Positions 24,823-38,700 of a stretch of DNA of 64,000 bases are shown here, in pieces (position 1 is the first letter of the stretch; each line of letters starts with the position of its first letter). The notes beneath the pieces were generated by a model. It did not search any database and had not been told where the DNA came from. It saw nothing but the letters and a program-made list of their open reading frames with translations. Made by a program: the position numbers and the translations under genes. The DNA is from Biomphalaria glabrata (Eukaryota > Mollusca > Gastropoda > Planorbidae), in NCBI RefSeq assembly GCF_947242115.1, contig NC_074720.1:12062645-12126644 (forward strand). Reading direction: 5' to 3'.

Positions 24823-25077
24823 ATGAGTTTAGGTCACTATTTAACATGCAGGACTAGATTAACAAATGGATACTCTTGTATTGAAGCAATATATGTAATT
24901 TAGAATATAAAATAAGATGAAGGTATTGTTTGTAGATCCTTTACAATCTTCAGTAATGACGCCAATAAAATAGTGTCTAATAACTTTCTTGGAATTGTCG
25001 CAATTTTTTCTTCCCTTATTTTTTTCCCATAAGACAGTGGTGTCCATCTTTTTTTTCGTCATCTACTTGATAAAGGA

Positions 25078-25230
25078 CCTATACATAGGTCAAGGGCTTC
25101 TACATGGTTCATGGGTCTCTTGGCCTCTACATGGACTTCTAATCCTCTACATGGGACAAGTGCGGCCTCTACATCGGTCATGGGCTTCTACTTGGGCTTC
25201 TGGCCTCTACATGGGCCTCTGGATGGGCAA
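25078..25230. repeat. Degenerate 18-20-bp repeat (CTCTACATGGGCTTCTGG)
   Basis: About seven loosely similar units. It ends about 130 bp before the start codon at 25358 and so may lie in the promoter or 5' UTR of the membrane-protein gene. Confidence 0.6.
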
Positions 25231-25357
25231 AGGCCTTCATCGCCGAAATAAATTCTTCGAGGCCAGATAGCACAACGTCAAGAACCGGATGTAGCCCGTG
25301 AGTCGTAGTTTAGGCTTCACTGGATTAAAAGTATTCCATCTCCATGGCAAAGGAACC

Positions 25358-25412
25358 ATGAGAAGCTTTCTTTATTTTGTTGTGCTATTATTAAATCTTT
25401 TGTTTGTGGACG
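25358..25412 (+). CDS. Signal-peptide exon of the membrane-protein gene
   Basis: The start GGAACCATGA is in good context. It encodes MRSFLYFVVLLLNLLFVD and then one base before the donor GTAAAAGT (phase 1). Joining to the exon at 29175 gives V-S-C-V-F after the hydrophobic core. The match of phase and of a leader to an ectodomain exon lacking one supports the link, but no transcript is available. Confidence 0.7.
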
Positions 25413-28400
25413 GTAAAAGTGACTATTATAACTAGTAGAACTCTTTCAATGGATCTCTGGGATGAGGTCTAAGATAAAAGGTACCATGGGAAATAAAAGG
25501 CACCATGGGAAATAAGTGACAGGGATTAGTTTATAGTTGCATTGCTTTTGTTGTTACTTAGCAATGAAATGGATACTTGGTACACTTTAAAACTTCGAAA
25601 GTAGGTCTACTTTTTAAGTACTTTGGTAAAAAAAAAAATATGACCTTGTTTGTACAGATATTGTCTGTCCCTTGTTGCCGAAAATGCTCGAGATATCCGT
25701 CCAACTCATTGACTTAGACAAGATAACGATCTTTGATAATAGTTTTCTAATGAACAAGATCATTGGACAGTTCTCAGATAATGGCCATACATTTGATTAG
25801 CTTTACACAACATCCGTAGATCAAAAGTCGTCTGCTCATGTCCGCCATTTTTTTTTCATTAAGTTGGTTTTATCTTTCTGAGGAGATTATCATTTAGATT
25901 TCTTTTAATTTTCAACAATGGACGTAAGACTTGTATGAAATGAATTAAGAAACAAGGCAAAATATCCGATGGACCATATGCTGAATAGCGAAATGGTTTC
26001 TTTGAATTATGTGGAGGTTCTCTGTGTGTATTGGGAGTATCATGTTCTTTTGGAGCAAATGTTGCTGCAACTTAAGAAATAACAACAACCAAAACTGGAG
26101 ACTCATATTGATCCGTGAGTTTTTTTGTTTTTACATTTTCCAATTAAGAAAGTTTGATGATTTTTTTAAATAAATGTAACCCACTCCCCGATTGGGTAGG
26201 GAAATCCGTTATTGGTTTCTGTCACCCATATTTTTCTAAAACTGAAACACTAATGAAAATCCGATTTCATCATTTCTCAATTTAGCTATAGCACATGTGC
26301 AAGAGTTAATTTTAGTCTCTTGAAAGCGAACTTTTTTTTTGTTTGTTTTTAAATTATGCATGCATATTGTAAAATTAAGCATGCATATTGTAATTACCTA
26401 GACCACATATAAACATTTTAAACAAATGATCAGGCAGTTTGTGTTAATCCTTTATATCTCACTAGTAAACCAATAATACTTAATTAAAACCAAAATAAAA
26501 AAATAAACACAAGTGAACTAGTTAACAATGTTTCATTCTAAAAAGTTACACGTCTTTTTTAACTTTGATATATTACATTTGAACATCACGTGATCACATG
26601 ACCTACATTGATTTTAAACCATACTTCATCTTTTTCTTTGGGGGGGGGGGGAGGATGGGTATTTATTTATTCATTTTGTAGCTATTTTTCATAGCTAAAA
26701 AAATATATTTCCTGTTCACTCCAACTTCTAGATCTTATCTTCATTTTCTACATTTACCATGTATGCCTGGATCTAGACAAGAAATCTTTGGCATCTTAAG
26801 TAGGCCTACTATTTTTAGTATTTTATTATACCGATAACTATCTTCTGTTAAATGAAACGTCTGTAATTTTTAACAAAAGATTATATCTAAACGGACACGT
26901 AGGCCTATTATAGATCTAAAACTATAAATCCAACAAATTCGCACAGTAAATGTGAGGCATTAATCTAGATCTACACTTTGTTTTTTGAGGTATTAAAAAA
27001 AATCTTGAAGCCTATCAAATTTTTAAACATTGACTTGTGAAATCGAAGAATAGAAATTGTAACAAGGACATTTTTATTTTCTTTTGGGGGCATAGTGGAG
27101 TTCTGTTAATACGTTATTATCAAGCATCCTGTTTAGGTTTGGCTGGGTAGAGGAATAGAGAGTCCTTGAAAAGTGATAATAGAATTCAATGGCTAAAATT
27201 AGGTGTGTGGAAGGGGAGCAATATAAATTGAATTGTTCCAATTGAACGTAACAGATACTACGGTACAATTTATATGCCAAAAGTAGGCCTATATCTGGGA
27301 AGAGACAAAATCAGGGCCATTTCATAGAAAACTTATAAAAAAGAAGAAAAAAGGGAGGGTGTCCTATCAGAAAGCTATGTGTGAGAGTGGGAAAATGCGA
27401 AGGATGCAATTTTTTTAAAAAAAAGGTGGGGGGAGAGGTCCTACCTAGTTTTTAAAATAGTAGATTAGATAAAAAAAAAAGTGTGTGAGGGAGGGAACTG
27501 GTAAAAAGAAAACAATGTATGCCCAGGGAACAAATCAACGGGCGTAGCCTGTGGTGAATGTTATTACAGTATGTAGTAATGTGGTGAATGCTATTACGGT
27601 ATGTAGGAATGTGGTGAATGCTATTACAGTATGTAGGAATGTGTTGAATGCTATTACGGTATGTAGGAATGTGTTGAATGCTATTACGGTATGTAGGAAT
27701 GTGTTGAATGTTATTACAGTATGTAGTAATGTGTTGAATGCTATTACGGTATGTAGTAATGTGGTGAATGCTATTACGGTATGTAGGAATGTGTTGAATG
27801 CTATTACGGTATGTAGGAATGTGTTGAATGCTATTACGGTATGTAGGAATGTGTTGAATGCTATTACGGTATGTAGGAATGTGTTGAATGTTATTACAGT
27901 ATGTAGTAATGTGGTGAATGCTATTACGGTATGTAGTAATGTGGTGAATGCTATTACGGTATGTAGGAATGTGTTGAATGCTATTACGGTATGTAGGAAT
28001 GTGTTGAATGCTATTACGGTATGTAAGAATGTGGTGAATGCTATTACGGTATGTAGGAATGTGGTGAATGCTATTACGGTATGTAGGAATGTGTTGAATG
28101 TTATTACGGTATGTAGGAATGTGGTGAATGCTATTACGGTATGTAGGAATGTGTTGAATGCTATTACGGTATGTAGGAATGTGTTGAATGCTATTACGGT
28201 ATGTAGAAATGTGTTGAATGCTATTACGTTATGTAGGAATGTGTTGAATGCTATTACGGTATGTAGGAATGTGTTGAATGCTATTACGGTATGTAGGAAT
28301 GTGTTGAATGTTATTACGGTATGTAGTAATGTGGTGAATGCTATTAAGGTATGTAAGAATGTGGTGAATGCTATTACGGTATGTAAGAATGTGGTGAATG

Positions 28401-31400
28401 CTATTACGGTATGTAGGAATGTGGTGAATGCTATTACGGTATGTAGGAATGTGTTGAATGCTATTACGGTATGTAGGAATGTGGTGAATGCTATTACGGT
28501 ATGTAAGAATGTGGTGAATGCTATTACGGTATGTAAGAATGTGGTGAATGCTATTACGGTATGTAAGAATGTGGTGAATGCTATTACGGTATGTAAGAAT
28601 GTGGTGAATGCTATTACGGTATGTAAGAATGTGGTGAATGCTATTACGGTATGTAGGAATGTGTTGAATGCTATTACAGTATGTAGGAATGTGGTGAATG
28701 CTATTACGGTATGTAGGAATGTGGTGAATGCTATTACGGTATGTAGGAATGTGGTGAATGCTATTACGGTATGTAGGAATGTGTTGAATGCTATTACGGT
28801 ATGTAGGAATGTGTTGAATGCTATTACGGTATGTAAGAATGTGGTGAATGCTATTACGGTATGTAGGAATGTGGTGAATGCTATTACGGTATGTAGGAAT
28901 GTGTTGAATGCTATTACGGTATGTAGGAATGTGGTGAATGCTATTACGGTATGTAGGAATGTGTTGAATGCTATTACGGTATGTAGGAATGTGGTGAATG
29001 CTATTACGGTATGTAGGAATGTGTTCGCAAATGAACGTTTCAAAGGATTTTGTTGTATTTTATTTATTGACTAAGAAACAAATATTCTTGATGAATTAAT
29101 GTATCGCTTTCCTTAAAGTTGTTTCTTAATGAAATGCAAAGTAAATAATGTACTTTTGAAATATCTTCCCCCAGTCTCCTGCGTGTTCCAGGCAATGGCA
29201 TCGAATACTCAGTTAAGGGACGTAACCAGTGAAACAGTTTGGACAAATTTGACATCATGGACTGAGTCCCCTTCATTGAATTTGTCGTCAAGGGCTTCTC
29301 TTTTAGTAACCGTCGGAAGAACATCCAGCCAAGATGCTGCAAACTCAGAAATTCGTGTTCCTCCGGAACTTTCTTCCCCTGGCGCTCAATATACGGACGT
29401 AGCAGACGTCTCTCATTTTCAAACGATCGTCTCATCTCCGTCTTTGGTCGAAGCTTCCTACGTCTCAATATTCCCTAGCTTTAGTTTAACACCGGTCTTC
29501 CAAAGCGAGACAGGTCAACCTGAGAAGATACTCACATCACATCTGTATCATTCGTTATCGAATCAAGTCATACAAACAACTCCTTTAAATTCTCCGAACA
29601 CATTGCTCACGTCTCCATACAAATCCTCAGAGTCTACGAGTCTAGTTAAGGCGAGTCCAAACATTCACAACCCCGTCTTTCTGGAGACACTCGCTCTTAT
29701 GCATTTCAATCCAACAAAAACTTCGCAATTGCTTGATAGCTCGAACTCAGTGTCTCAAAATTATTGGAAGATAACACCCTCGAGAGATATCGATTTGCAA
29801 GCGTCTCCCACTGAGAGCTGGAGTCTGGAACCGAGCAAAGATCACCAACGTTTCATCCATTATATCAGCTCTACGCATGAGCTTATAGAGATCACACATA
29901 CCAAACGTCTATCAAATGACATTTCTCACAATGAAGGCATTATGTCTCAAAGTCTACTCGTTTCGACCCAGAGCACATGGAGTCTGGAATCATCTACGGT
30001 TATTCCTACACACACGCCAGGGGTTTTCTCAGGGCTTCTTACATTTCCAGACGGTGGAGGAACAGGGTCTCTGACAGGGATAATGTCTATGCTGTCATCA
30101 AAACAGCAGGATGCTCCAACAAACTCAGCAAGAAGCCCGCGACCAGTGACGTCAAACGGTGCTGCTGCAAATAGAACAAATGATCTTGTTCGTCTGGAAG
30201 AAAATGGTAATTACCTTTTTTTGTTGTAATGTTGAAACTATGCGTGCAAATGTCATCTACTATATCCTTGTTTTGATTCTTTGTTTTCAATGTTTTTATA
30301 CGAGTAAATACTGCTTAGACACTTTTTAAATTAATCGTTTTATCTTTATTTTATTTTTTACTGGTTGTAATGGTGAGTAGAGAAATACTTGGGGCGCTAC
30401 TGCTGAATCTTTCACAATTTTATCCTTAAGAAACTAGCAAAGTAAACATATTTATTTTACTGAGTTAATTGTACTGTTTTTCTAAGATCAAAATTTTAAA
30501 ATTAACAAAACAGTTCGCGTGGAAACACAAACTCAAAATCGGCCCCCTAAAGTGGTCCGCTCAGGTAGATAAAAAGGCAGGTTTTAATATTTTCAGAAAG
30601 AATATCCGAAACTATGAACTACAACCCTATCAACAACTACAACCCTATCAACAACTACAACCCTATCAACATCTACAACCCTATCAACATCTACAACCCT
30701 ATCAACAACTACAACCCTATCAACAACTACAATCCTATCAACAACTACAACTCTATCAACAACTACAACCCTATCAATATCTACAACCCTATCAACAACT
30801 ACAACCCTATCAACAACTACAATCCCATCAACAACAACAACCCTGTCAACAACTACAACCCTATCAACATCTACAACCTTATCAACAACTACAACCCTAT
30901 CAACAACTACAATCCTATCAACAACTACAATCCTATCAACAACTACAGCCCTATCAACAACTACAACCCTATCAACAACTACAATCCTATCAACAACTAC
31001 AATCCTATCAACAACTACAACCCTATCAACAACTACAATCCTATCAACAACTACAGCCCTATCAACAACTACTATCCTATCAACAACTACAGCCCTATCA
31101 ACAACTACAGCCCTATCAACAACTACAATCCTATCAACAACTACAATCCTATCAACAACTACAGCCCTATCAACAACTACAACCCTATCAACAACTACAA
31201 TCCTATCAACAACTACAATCCTATCAACAACTACAACCCTATCAACAACTACAATCCTATCAACAACTACAACCCTATCAACAACTACTATCCTATCAAC
31301 AACTACAGCCCTATCAACAACTACAGCCCTATCAACAACTACAATCCTATCAACAACTACAGCCCTATCAACAACTACAATCCTATCAACAACTACAACC

Positions 31401-32751
31401 CTATCAACAACTACAATCCTATCAACAACTACAACCCTATCCACAACTACAGCCCTATCAACAACTACAACCCTATCAACAACTACAACCCTATCAACAA
31501 CTACAACCCTATCAACAACTACAAGCCTATCAACAACAACAACCCTATCAACAACTACAACCCTATCAACAACTACAACCCTATCAACAACTACAGCCCT
31601 ATCAACAACTACAACCCTATCAACAACTACAATCCTATCAACAACTACAACCCTATCAACAACTACAAGCCTATCAACAACTACAACCCTATCAACAACT
31701 ACAAGCCTATCAACAACTACAAGCCTATCAACAACTACAACCCTATCAACAACTACAGCCCTATCAACAACTACAACCCTATCAACAACTACAATCCTAT
31801 CAACAACTACAGCCCTATCAACAACTACAGCCCTATTAACAACTACAATCCTATCAACAACTACAGCCCTATCAACAACTACAATCCTATCAACAACTAC
31901 AGCCCTATCAACAACTACAACCCTATCAACAACTACAATCCTATCAACAACTACAGCCCTATCAACAACTACAATGCTATCAACAACTACAACCCTATCA
32001 ACAACTACAATCCTATCAACAACTACAGCCCTATCAACAACTACAACCCTATCAACAACTACAATCCTATCAACAACTACAGCCCTATCAACAACTACAA
32101 TGCTATCAACAACTACAACCCTATCAACAACTACAACCCTATCAACAACTACAGCCCTATCATCAACTACAACCCTATCAACAACTACAACCCTATCAAC
32201 AACTACAAGCCTATCAACAACTACAACCCTATCAACAACTACAACCCTATCAACAACTACAACCCTATCAACATCTACAGCCCTATCAACAACTACAAGC
32301 CTATCAACAACTACAACCCTATCAACAACTACAACCCTGTCAACAACTACAACCCTATCTCCGTCCATACAAAAAGAAGAGACGTGGCTTGTGTCCAAAG
32401 TCTTGCCGATACTGTTGTATTGTTCGACTAACTACGAATATTTATTATTGTTATTATTATTACATTGTTAGTATTCATATGTATTCAATGAACTGATAGT
32501 TATGACGATATAGTTCAATGTGAACCTGACCTTACTGATGTTATTGAATGATTAACTAATTGATTTCTTTTGTAAAGGGCCAATCTCTCATTCATAGCCT
32601 CAACAAAGAAAGTGTTTTCCTTTAGTTCAGTGTTCTTTATTTTAAATATAAGGAGGAAGTGGTCATTGCATTGCAAGTGTATAATATGAATAACTACTTA
32701 TTATTTGTTGTCTTTAATTATATTCGTTTTATAGGCCTATGCATACTAAAT

Positions 32752-32783
<32 letters not shown>

Positions 32784-35700
32784 CAAAAGTAAACAATTTG
32801 TTTAAACTATATATAGCTTGTATGACAGAAGGTATCTAATTTGGTAATAAGATAAAATGTAAAAATTTTAAAAATCTAAAACTGTTAGCTTATGGGAAAT
32901 GACCCTCGAGCATGTGGCCTCCCCCCAGGGCTCCGTCATGTCTTCATAAATGACGGTTCCCGGTCACTTCATCCCCGGTCACTTCATCCCCGGTCACTTC
33001 ATCCCCGGTCATTTCATCCCCGGTCACTTCATCCCCGGTCACTTCATCCCCGGTCATTTCATCCCCTGGTCACTTCATCCCCTGGTCACTTCATCCCCCG
33101 GTCACTTCATCCCCGGTCATTTCATCCCCTGGTCACTTCATCCCCGGTCATTTCATCCCCGGTCACTTCATCCCCGGTCACTTCATCCCCGGTCATTTCA
33201 TCCCCTGGTCACTTCATCCCCGGTCATTTCATCCCCTGGTCACTTCATCCCCGGTCATTTCATCCCCTGATATTTTCATCATCTGATCATTTTTATCTAG
33301 CAAATTGTAATTTTAAAAATCATGAAATGAGCAATATTTAATGTATTCATTTTTATTTAAATGACAAAATAGTAACACGTTAATGTTTAAAAGGAATTAA
33401 AGCAAAACTTCTACATGCGACATCACGAGGATGGGTGAACTTCGCCTTCAGTAGAAATAAATAACAAACTTATTTCAAGGCTAAACAAGACGCGCCCATT
33501 TTCAAGAAAGAGCGGTTGAAAAATAAAATAAAGTGAAACATGGTCGTACTTCCACCACACCTTGGCCTTTGATGATAAGTTATCAGCGGCACGGTCATAA
33601 TTATTGTAATCGCACTTCTATCTCTCAAAAGATTTCCACTACTTGCACCACACCTTGGCCTTTGATGATAAGTTATCAGCGGCACGGTCATAATTATTGT
33701 AATCGCACTTCTATCTCTCAAAAGATTTCCACTACTTGCACCACACCTTGGCCTCTGATGATAAGTTATCAGCGGCACGGTCATAATTATTGTAATCGCA
33801 CTTCTATCTCTCAAAAGATTTCCACTACTTGCACCACACCTTGGCCTTTGATGATAAGTTATCAGCGGCACGGTCATAATTATTGTAATCGCACTTCTAT
33901 CTCTCAAAAGATTTCCACTACTTGCACCACACCTTGGCCTTTGATGATAAGTTATCAGCGGCACGGTCATAATTATTCTAATCGCACTTCTATCTCTCAA
34001 ATTATTTTTTACTACTTCCACCAAACCTTGGCCTTCGATCGGGAAAATATTATGATATTACAACCCCCACATCCAATAGAAGCGCTATAGCTAAATACAC
34101 ACCCAGATTTACAATATAATATAAGATTTCTCATTAAGAAAACAAAGTGGAACAGGAAACACTATAAACGCATTAGTAACAAAATGTCAAAAAGCATTTT
34201 ACATAATCATATTTATATATAAAATATTTAATTGGGGATGAAATGACCGGGGATGAAGTGACCGGGGGATGAAGTGACCAGGGGATGAAGTGACCAGGGG
34301 ATGAAATGACCGGGGATGAAGTGACCGGGGATGAAATGACCGGGGATGAAGTGACCGGGGATGAAGTGACCGGGGATGAAGTGACCGGTCACCATAAATG
34401 ACCTACAGGCTCAGCTAAAATACCAAAAGCTGCTATATGCTTATCTTAAATGTCTTTAAAATATGCTAAATAGTCACCTCCCTTACCTAATAGTCTCACG
34501 TATTATTTTTTTTTTACTATTAATAGTGAATAGCTGTAAAAATAGTGTAGTTTTATGAAAAAAAAACTGCTTGCATAGTTGATTTAAAACATTAAATTTT
34601 TCGCTTTAAAAAAATGTAGCCATTTCATCAGAACCTGGAAAGATCTAAAATATCATGATATCAGATTTTCACAATCTTTTCTAGTTTATGAGATCTAAGC
34701 GGGACTGACGGACGAACAGACAGACCACGCAAAAATAATAGCTGCTATTCAGACTATTTATAAAAAACAAAACAATCTAAACATTATCTTTTTTTATAGA
34801 CTTATATATACTACTCTAGACTGGACAAGGTGATTTTTTAACACAACAAAAAAATGTGAAAATATTTTAGAAAGTTGGATCAAGGCGTTGTTTTGTAAAG
34901 TTGTTTGTTGTTGTTTTTTTCAACCCTAACCTATGTAACATATATTTTAATTTTTAGATCTAGATCTAGTAATTGAACATCAAAATTAAGAGTACCCTCA
35001 TCTCATAATTTTAATTTTGCAATTTTTACATACATAATCTAGAAAAATCAATCTATTTAAACGTACATAAGATGATTTAAATCAACATGAATTATTTCGA
35101 TCTAGGATTTTTGAAACATTATCTCAATGGAAACAAACAGGAAATGGCTTTGTTTCATATATTTGCGTGAAAAAACTAAACTTTGAAAACTAAAGATTTT
35201 AACTTTTCTATGAAAAAATATTTACGTACATACAAATCCATATATAGATAAATCTGTGAATAGATAAATCGTGAGTAAGAATTTATTTCCGGTTTCCAGG
35301 CTAGTATAATATATAAGTCTATGATCTTTTTCTTATTTGTGGTTTTTCATTTCTATGCAATGTATTTCAATAGGATTTTATGAAGTCCTAGCACTCAAAA
35401 CTTCAGTGATAGTTTTATTTTCTAGTGGAGTGAGAGTTAAAGCTCAGATTTTTATGAGATCGCTGTGAGATCAATGACAAAATATAAACACATAGCCTAG
35501 CTCTCTGAAGTCATGGTCCACATTGATAGATCTATGAATATATTTATATTTTATTGCTTTGAACAATACATTCAGAGATTAAGAATGCATTTTAAATTGG
35601 CCTAATTCCTTTTCAAAGTTCATGAAAATGAAGTGCAACTATTTCATGCCAAAGAGGATAAGATGTTAGTCTAAAATAGCATTGGTGAGGAACCCTTGTT

Positions 35701-38700
35701 ATAAAAAAAAAAAAACAAATGGAACAAGTAATATAATATTTTTAAAATCATTTCCTTATCTACTCAAATATAGATTCTAGATCTAGAAACTAAATTTAGT
35801 TTTTTGTCATTGCAAAAAAAAAAAAAAAGGAAAAAAAAAAGGCCAATATTGGCAGCGAACCCACGATATTTGAGTTACTAGAACGACGCTCTATCAAGTA
35901 AGCTACCCAGTCATACTACTGTGAAGTAAATTGTGATGGAAATAATAATTCTTTTTTTTTAATTCCCCCCCCCCCACCTTTGTTCTTCCTGCCACCGTCC
36001 ACATTTTGGCTATGAAGAAAGTGGGCCTGCTAGTAAGAATGGAAGAAGAAGAAAAAAAACATAAAACATAACAAAGCAAGGTTACAAAGACAGTTTGTGT
36101 GGAAACACAAACTCAAAATCGGCCCCCGTAGTGGTCCATCCAGACAGGTAAAAAGGCAGGTTTCAATTGTTTCAGAAAGAACATCAGAATGAAATTCTAT
36201 CAAAGAGAAATGACATAAGAATGGAGAAAGAAGGGTGTCAGATCTAGTGTGATGCCCCAGCGGTCCAGCAGACCAAAGGATAGGTGAAAGTGAATGTGAA
36301 GTTAAATGTGAACCTGGCCTAACTGATGTCTTATAATGAATATCTAATTGATCTAATTGTTTTATTCAAATCCTCAAGAAAAAAACATTTCTGTAAAAAA
36401 AAAAAATCCTTTAGTGTTCTATCTATGTCTCTAGCGCAGCGCTGCAGTACACGTGATAATATGAAAAATTACTTAATTATTGTTATTTTGAATTATGTCC
36501 AACTTATATGCATACTAAATAGATTTTTTCTCTTTAAAAAATGTAAACATTTATTAGTGTGAATTTATTAGTAAAAAAATTTTTGAGAAAAGAACTAAAA
36601 CCGTTTGCATAATTTTTTTTTTCTTTTTAGAACCATTTTCATAAATGTGTTAAAAATATGGTAAATAGTTGCCTACCCCTAAAAGTGAGCTTCCAGTTCT
36701 TGTTTCTATTAATAGTGAATAGTTGTAAAAGTGGTGTATTTTTATGAAAAAAAAAACTACTTGCATAAGTGATTTAAAAAATTAGATTTTTCGCTTTCAG
36801 AAAAGAAAAAAGTAGCCGTTGCATCAGAACTTTGAATGGTCTAAAATATTATTATTTCGGATTTTCACTATCTTTTCGATTTTACGAGATCTAAACGGGA
36901 CGGACGGACGGACAGACATTCCACACAAAACTAATAGCGTCTTTTCCCCTTTCGGGGGCCGCAAAAAAAACAACAACATAAAACATAAGTTAAAAAAAAA
37001 CAACATAAAACATTAGATCTGACAGTCTTAAAACTATACAAATGTTATTTGATAAAACAGGAAATTACATAAGCCTACAGTAATCTGAATACTCTACACA
37101 ATTCAATTTATTTTCTTGTATCTAGAGTGGGCTGTACCCGTGGTTGCTGTTCTTGCTAGTACAACACTGGTCACTATTGTAGTGCTGATGATTGTTTGTG
37201 CACGTCAGTACAGAGCTACACGAGTCAGGTCAGTTTTTAAGGTAGACTACAGGGCTACGTCTATTCTCCAATAAGGTTCATTTAAAATTAAGTTATAGAT
37301 TTTAGTATCTGAATAAAACAATTCAGTTTTTGTCCTTCATCTGTCCTTCAAAACTGTATAGCCTACTCTATCAAGAGGCCCGAGCAAGACACTGGACCAA
37401 GACCCCCCCCCCCACTCCTTTATAGAGCAAAAACTATTTGGAGAGCTGCCTGATCAAGAAACCACTTCGCAGTTTATCTCACGTATAGAACGACTCGTCT
37501 GAACCCTCAAACATAAAAATGAGATGAAAAGAAGTAACATCGCTTTAAGACGAATGAATTCTTTATAATTTTATGAGCTTAGATAAGGACTTTTATGTTC
37601 TGTAGTGGACCATGAAACAGTTCAACTGTTCTCGGCCAAATGTTGACAACAATTTCATGCGGCTAGCACAGTGACCAAAGCCTTCACCTCTCCCCACCTC
37701 TTACTACCCCTCCCCTTTCCAAAACAAATGTGTCTTGTAAGCTCCAAGGATCCATCAATAATTAATTGTGAAGTATACACAGTCTAGTGGATTGCAGTAG
37801 TTATTACCTACTCATTGCAATAATTCATACCTCATTGTAATTAAATATATGGCTTCCTTCAGTCTTGAAGCGACTATGGATCATCTCATTGATTAGCTGA
37901 GGTCGGAACGATGTCGCCACACATCAGTCCCCCCTCTCCACGCAGCTGATGTATCTAAAGGAACGGGAAGTGCAGATATGGTCTGAGATCAGCGGCGTCA
38001 GGGTGTAGCACTGAGGGTTGTAAACTGTCTAAGGTTCACAACTTCGCAATGACAACCTTGCGGAACCTGTAATTACATTTCATTGCAATAGTTCAGACGT
38101 CATTGTAATTAAATGCTCATTGCAATAGTTCAGACGTCATTATAATTACATGCTCATTGCAATAGTTCAGACGTCATTGTAATTACAAGCTCATTGCAAT
38201 AGTTCAGACGTCATTATAATTACAAGCTCATTGCAATAGTTCAGACGTCATTGTAATTACAAGCTCATTGCAATAGTTCAGACGTCATTATAATTACATG
38301 TTCATTGCAATAGTTCAGACGTCATTATAATTAAATGCTCATTGCAATAGTTCAGACGTCATTATAATTACATGCTCATTGCAATAGTTTAGACGTCATT
38401 GTAATTACAAACTCATTGCAATAGTTCAGACGTCATTGTAATTACAAGCTCACTGCAATAGTTCAGACGTCATTGTAATTACATGCTCACTGCAATAGTT
38501 CAGACGTTATTGTAATTACATGCTCATTGCAATAGTTCAGACATCATTGTAATTAAATGCTCATCGTAAGGGCCTTAGTGTGAACCTGATTGTTTGATTA
38601 CATTTCTTATAGGAGCACCCATATTTGTTCATGCTGTTTCTTTCACTTCTTATACTTGTCTTCATGTCGAAGGTAAAAGTCTTGTTTTATTTATTAGCAG

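Larger units (their letters stand above)
30511..34760 (+). mobile_element. Dispersed repeat copy, expanded by an 18-bp array and a Foldback-like insert
   Basis: The head (GTGGAAACACAAACTCAAAA, TCGGCCCC) and the tail (GTGAATAGCTGTAAAA, GGGACTGACGGACGAACAGA) match the compact copy at 36091-36975 in order. In this copy an 18-bp array has grown from its AACTATCAA-like segment, and the element at 32955-34392 has inserted. Without those it would be about the same size as the compact copy. Class unknown; nonautonomous. Confidence 0.75.

Noticed and set aside
24257-24847. Minus-strand FYVFVRFGLV-repeat frame
   Set aside because: By-product of the 30-bp array at 24326-24822.
27551-29074. Frames of over 500 codons on both strands (NAITVCRNV and FLHTVIAFT repeats)
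   Set aside because: Pure product of a 30-bp tandem array; intronic position, both strands equally open, no domain or leader.
30469-32431. QPYQQL, NYNPIN and VVVDRV repeat proteins of 450-605 codons
   Set aside because: An 18-bp satellite inside a dispersed repeat in an intron. Three frames are open at once, so none is evidence of coding.
33470-34090. 184-185-codon frames on both strands
   Set aside because: A 93-bp tandem repeat, divisible by three, within the Foldback-like element.
38594-38697. ATG at 38594 as the true start of the long frame
   Set aside because: The segment lies upstream of a good acceptor at 38697, and the phase match with the membrane-span exon makes it intronic.
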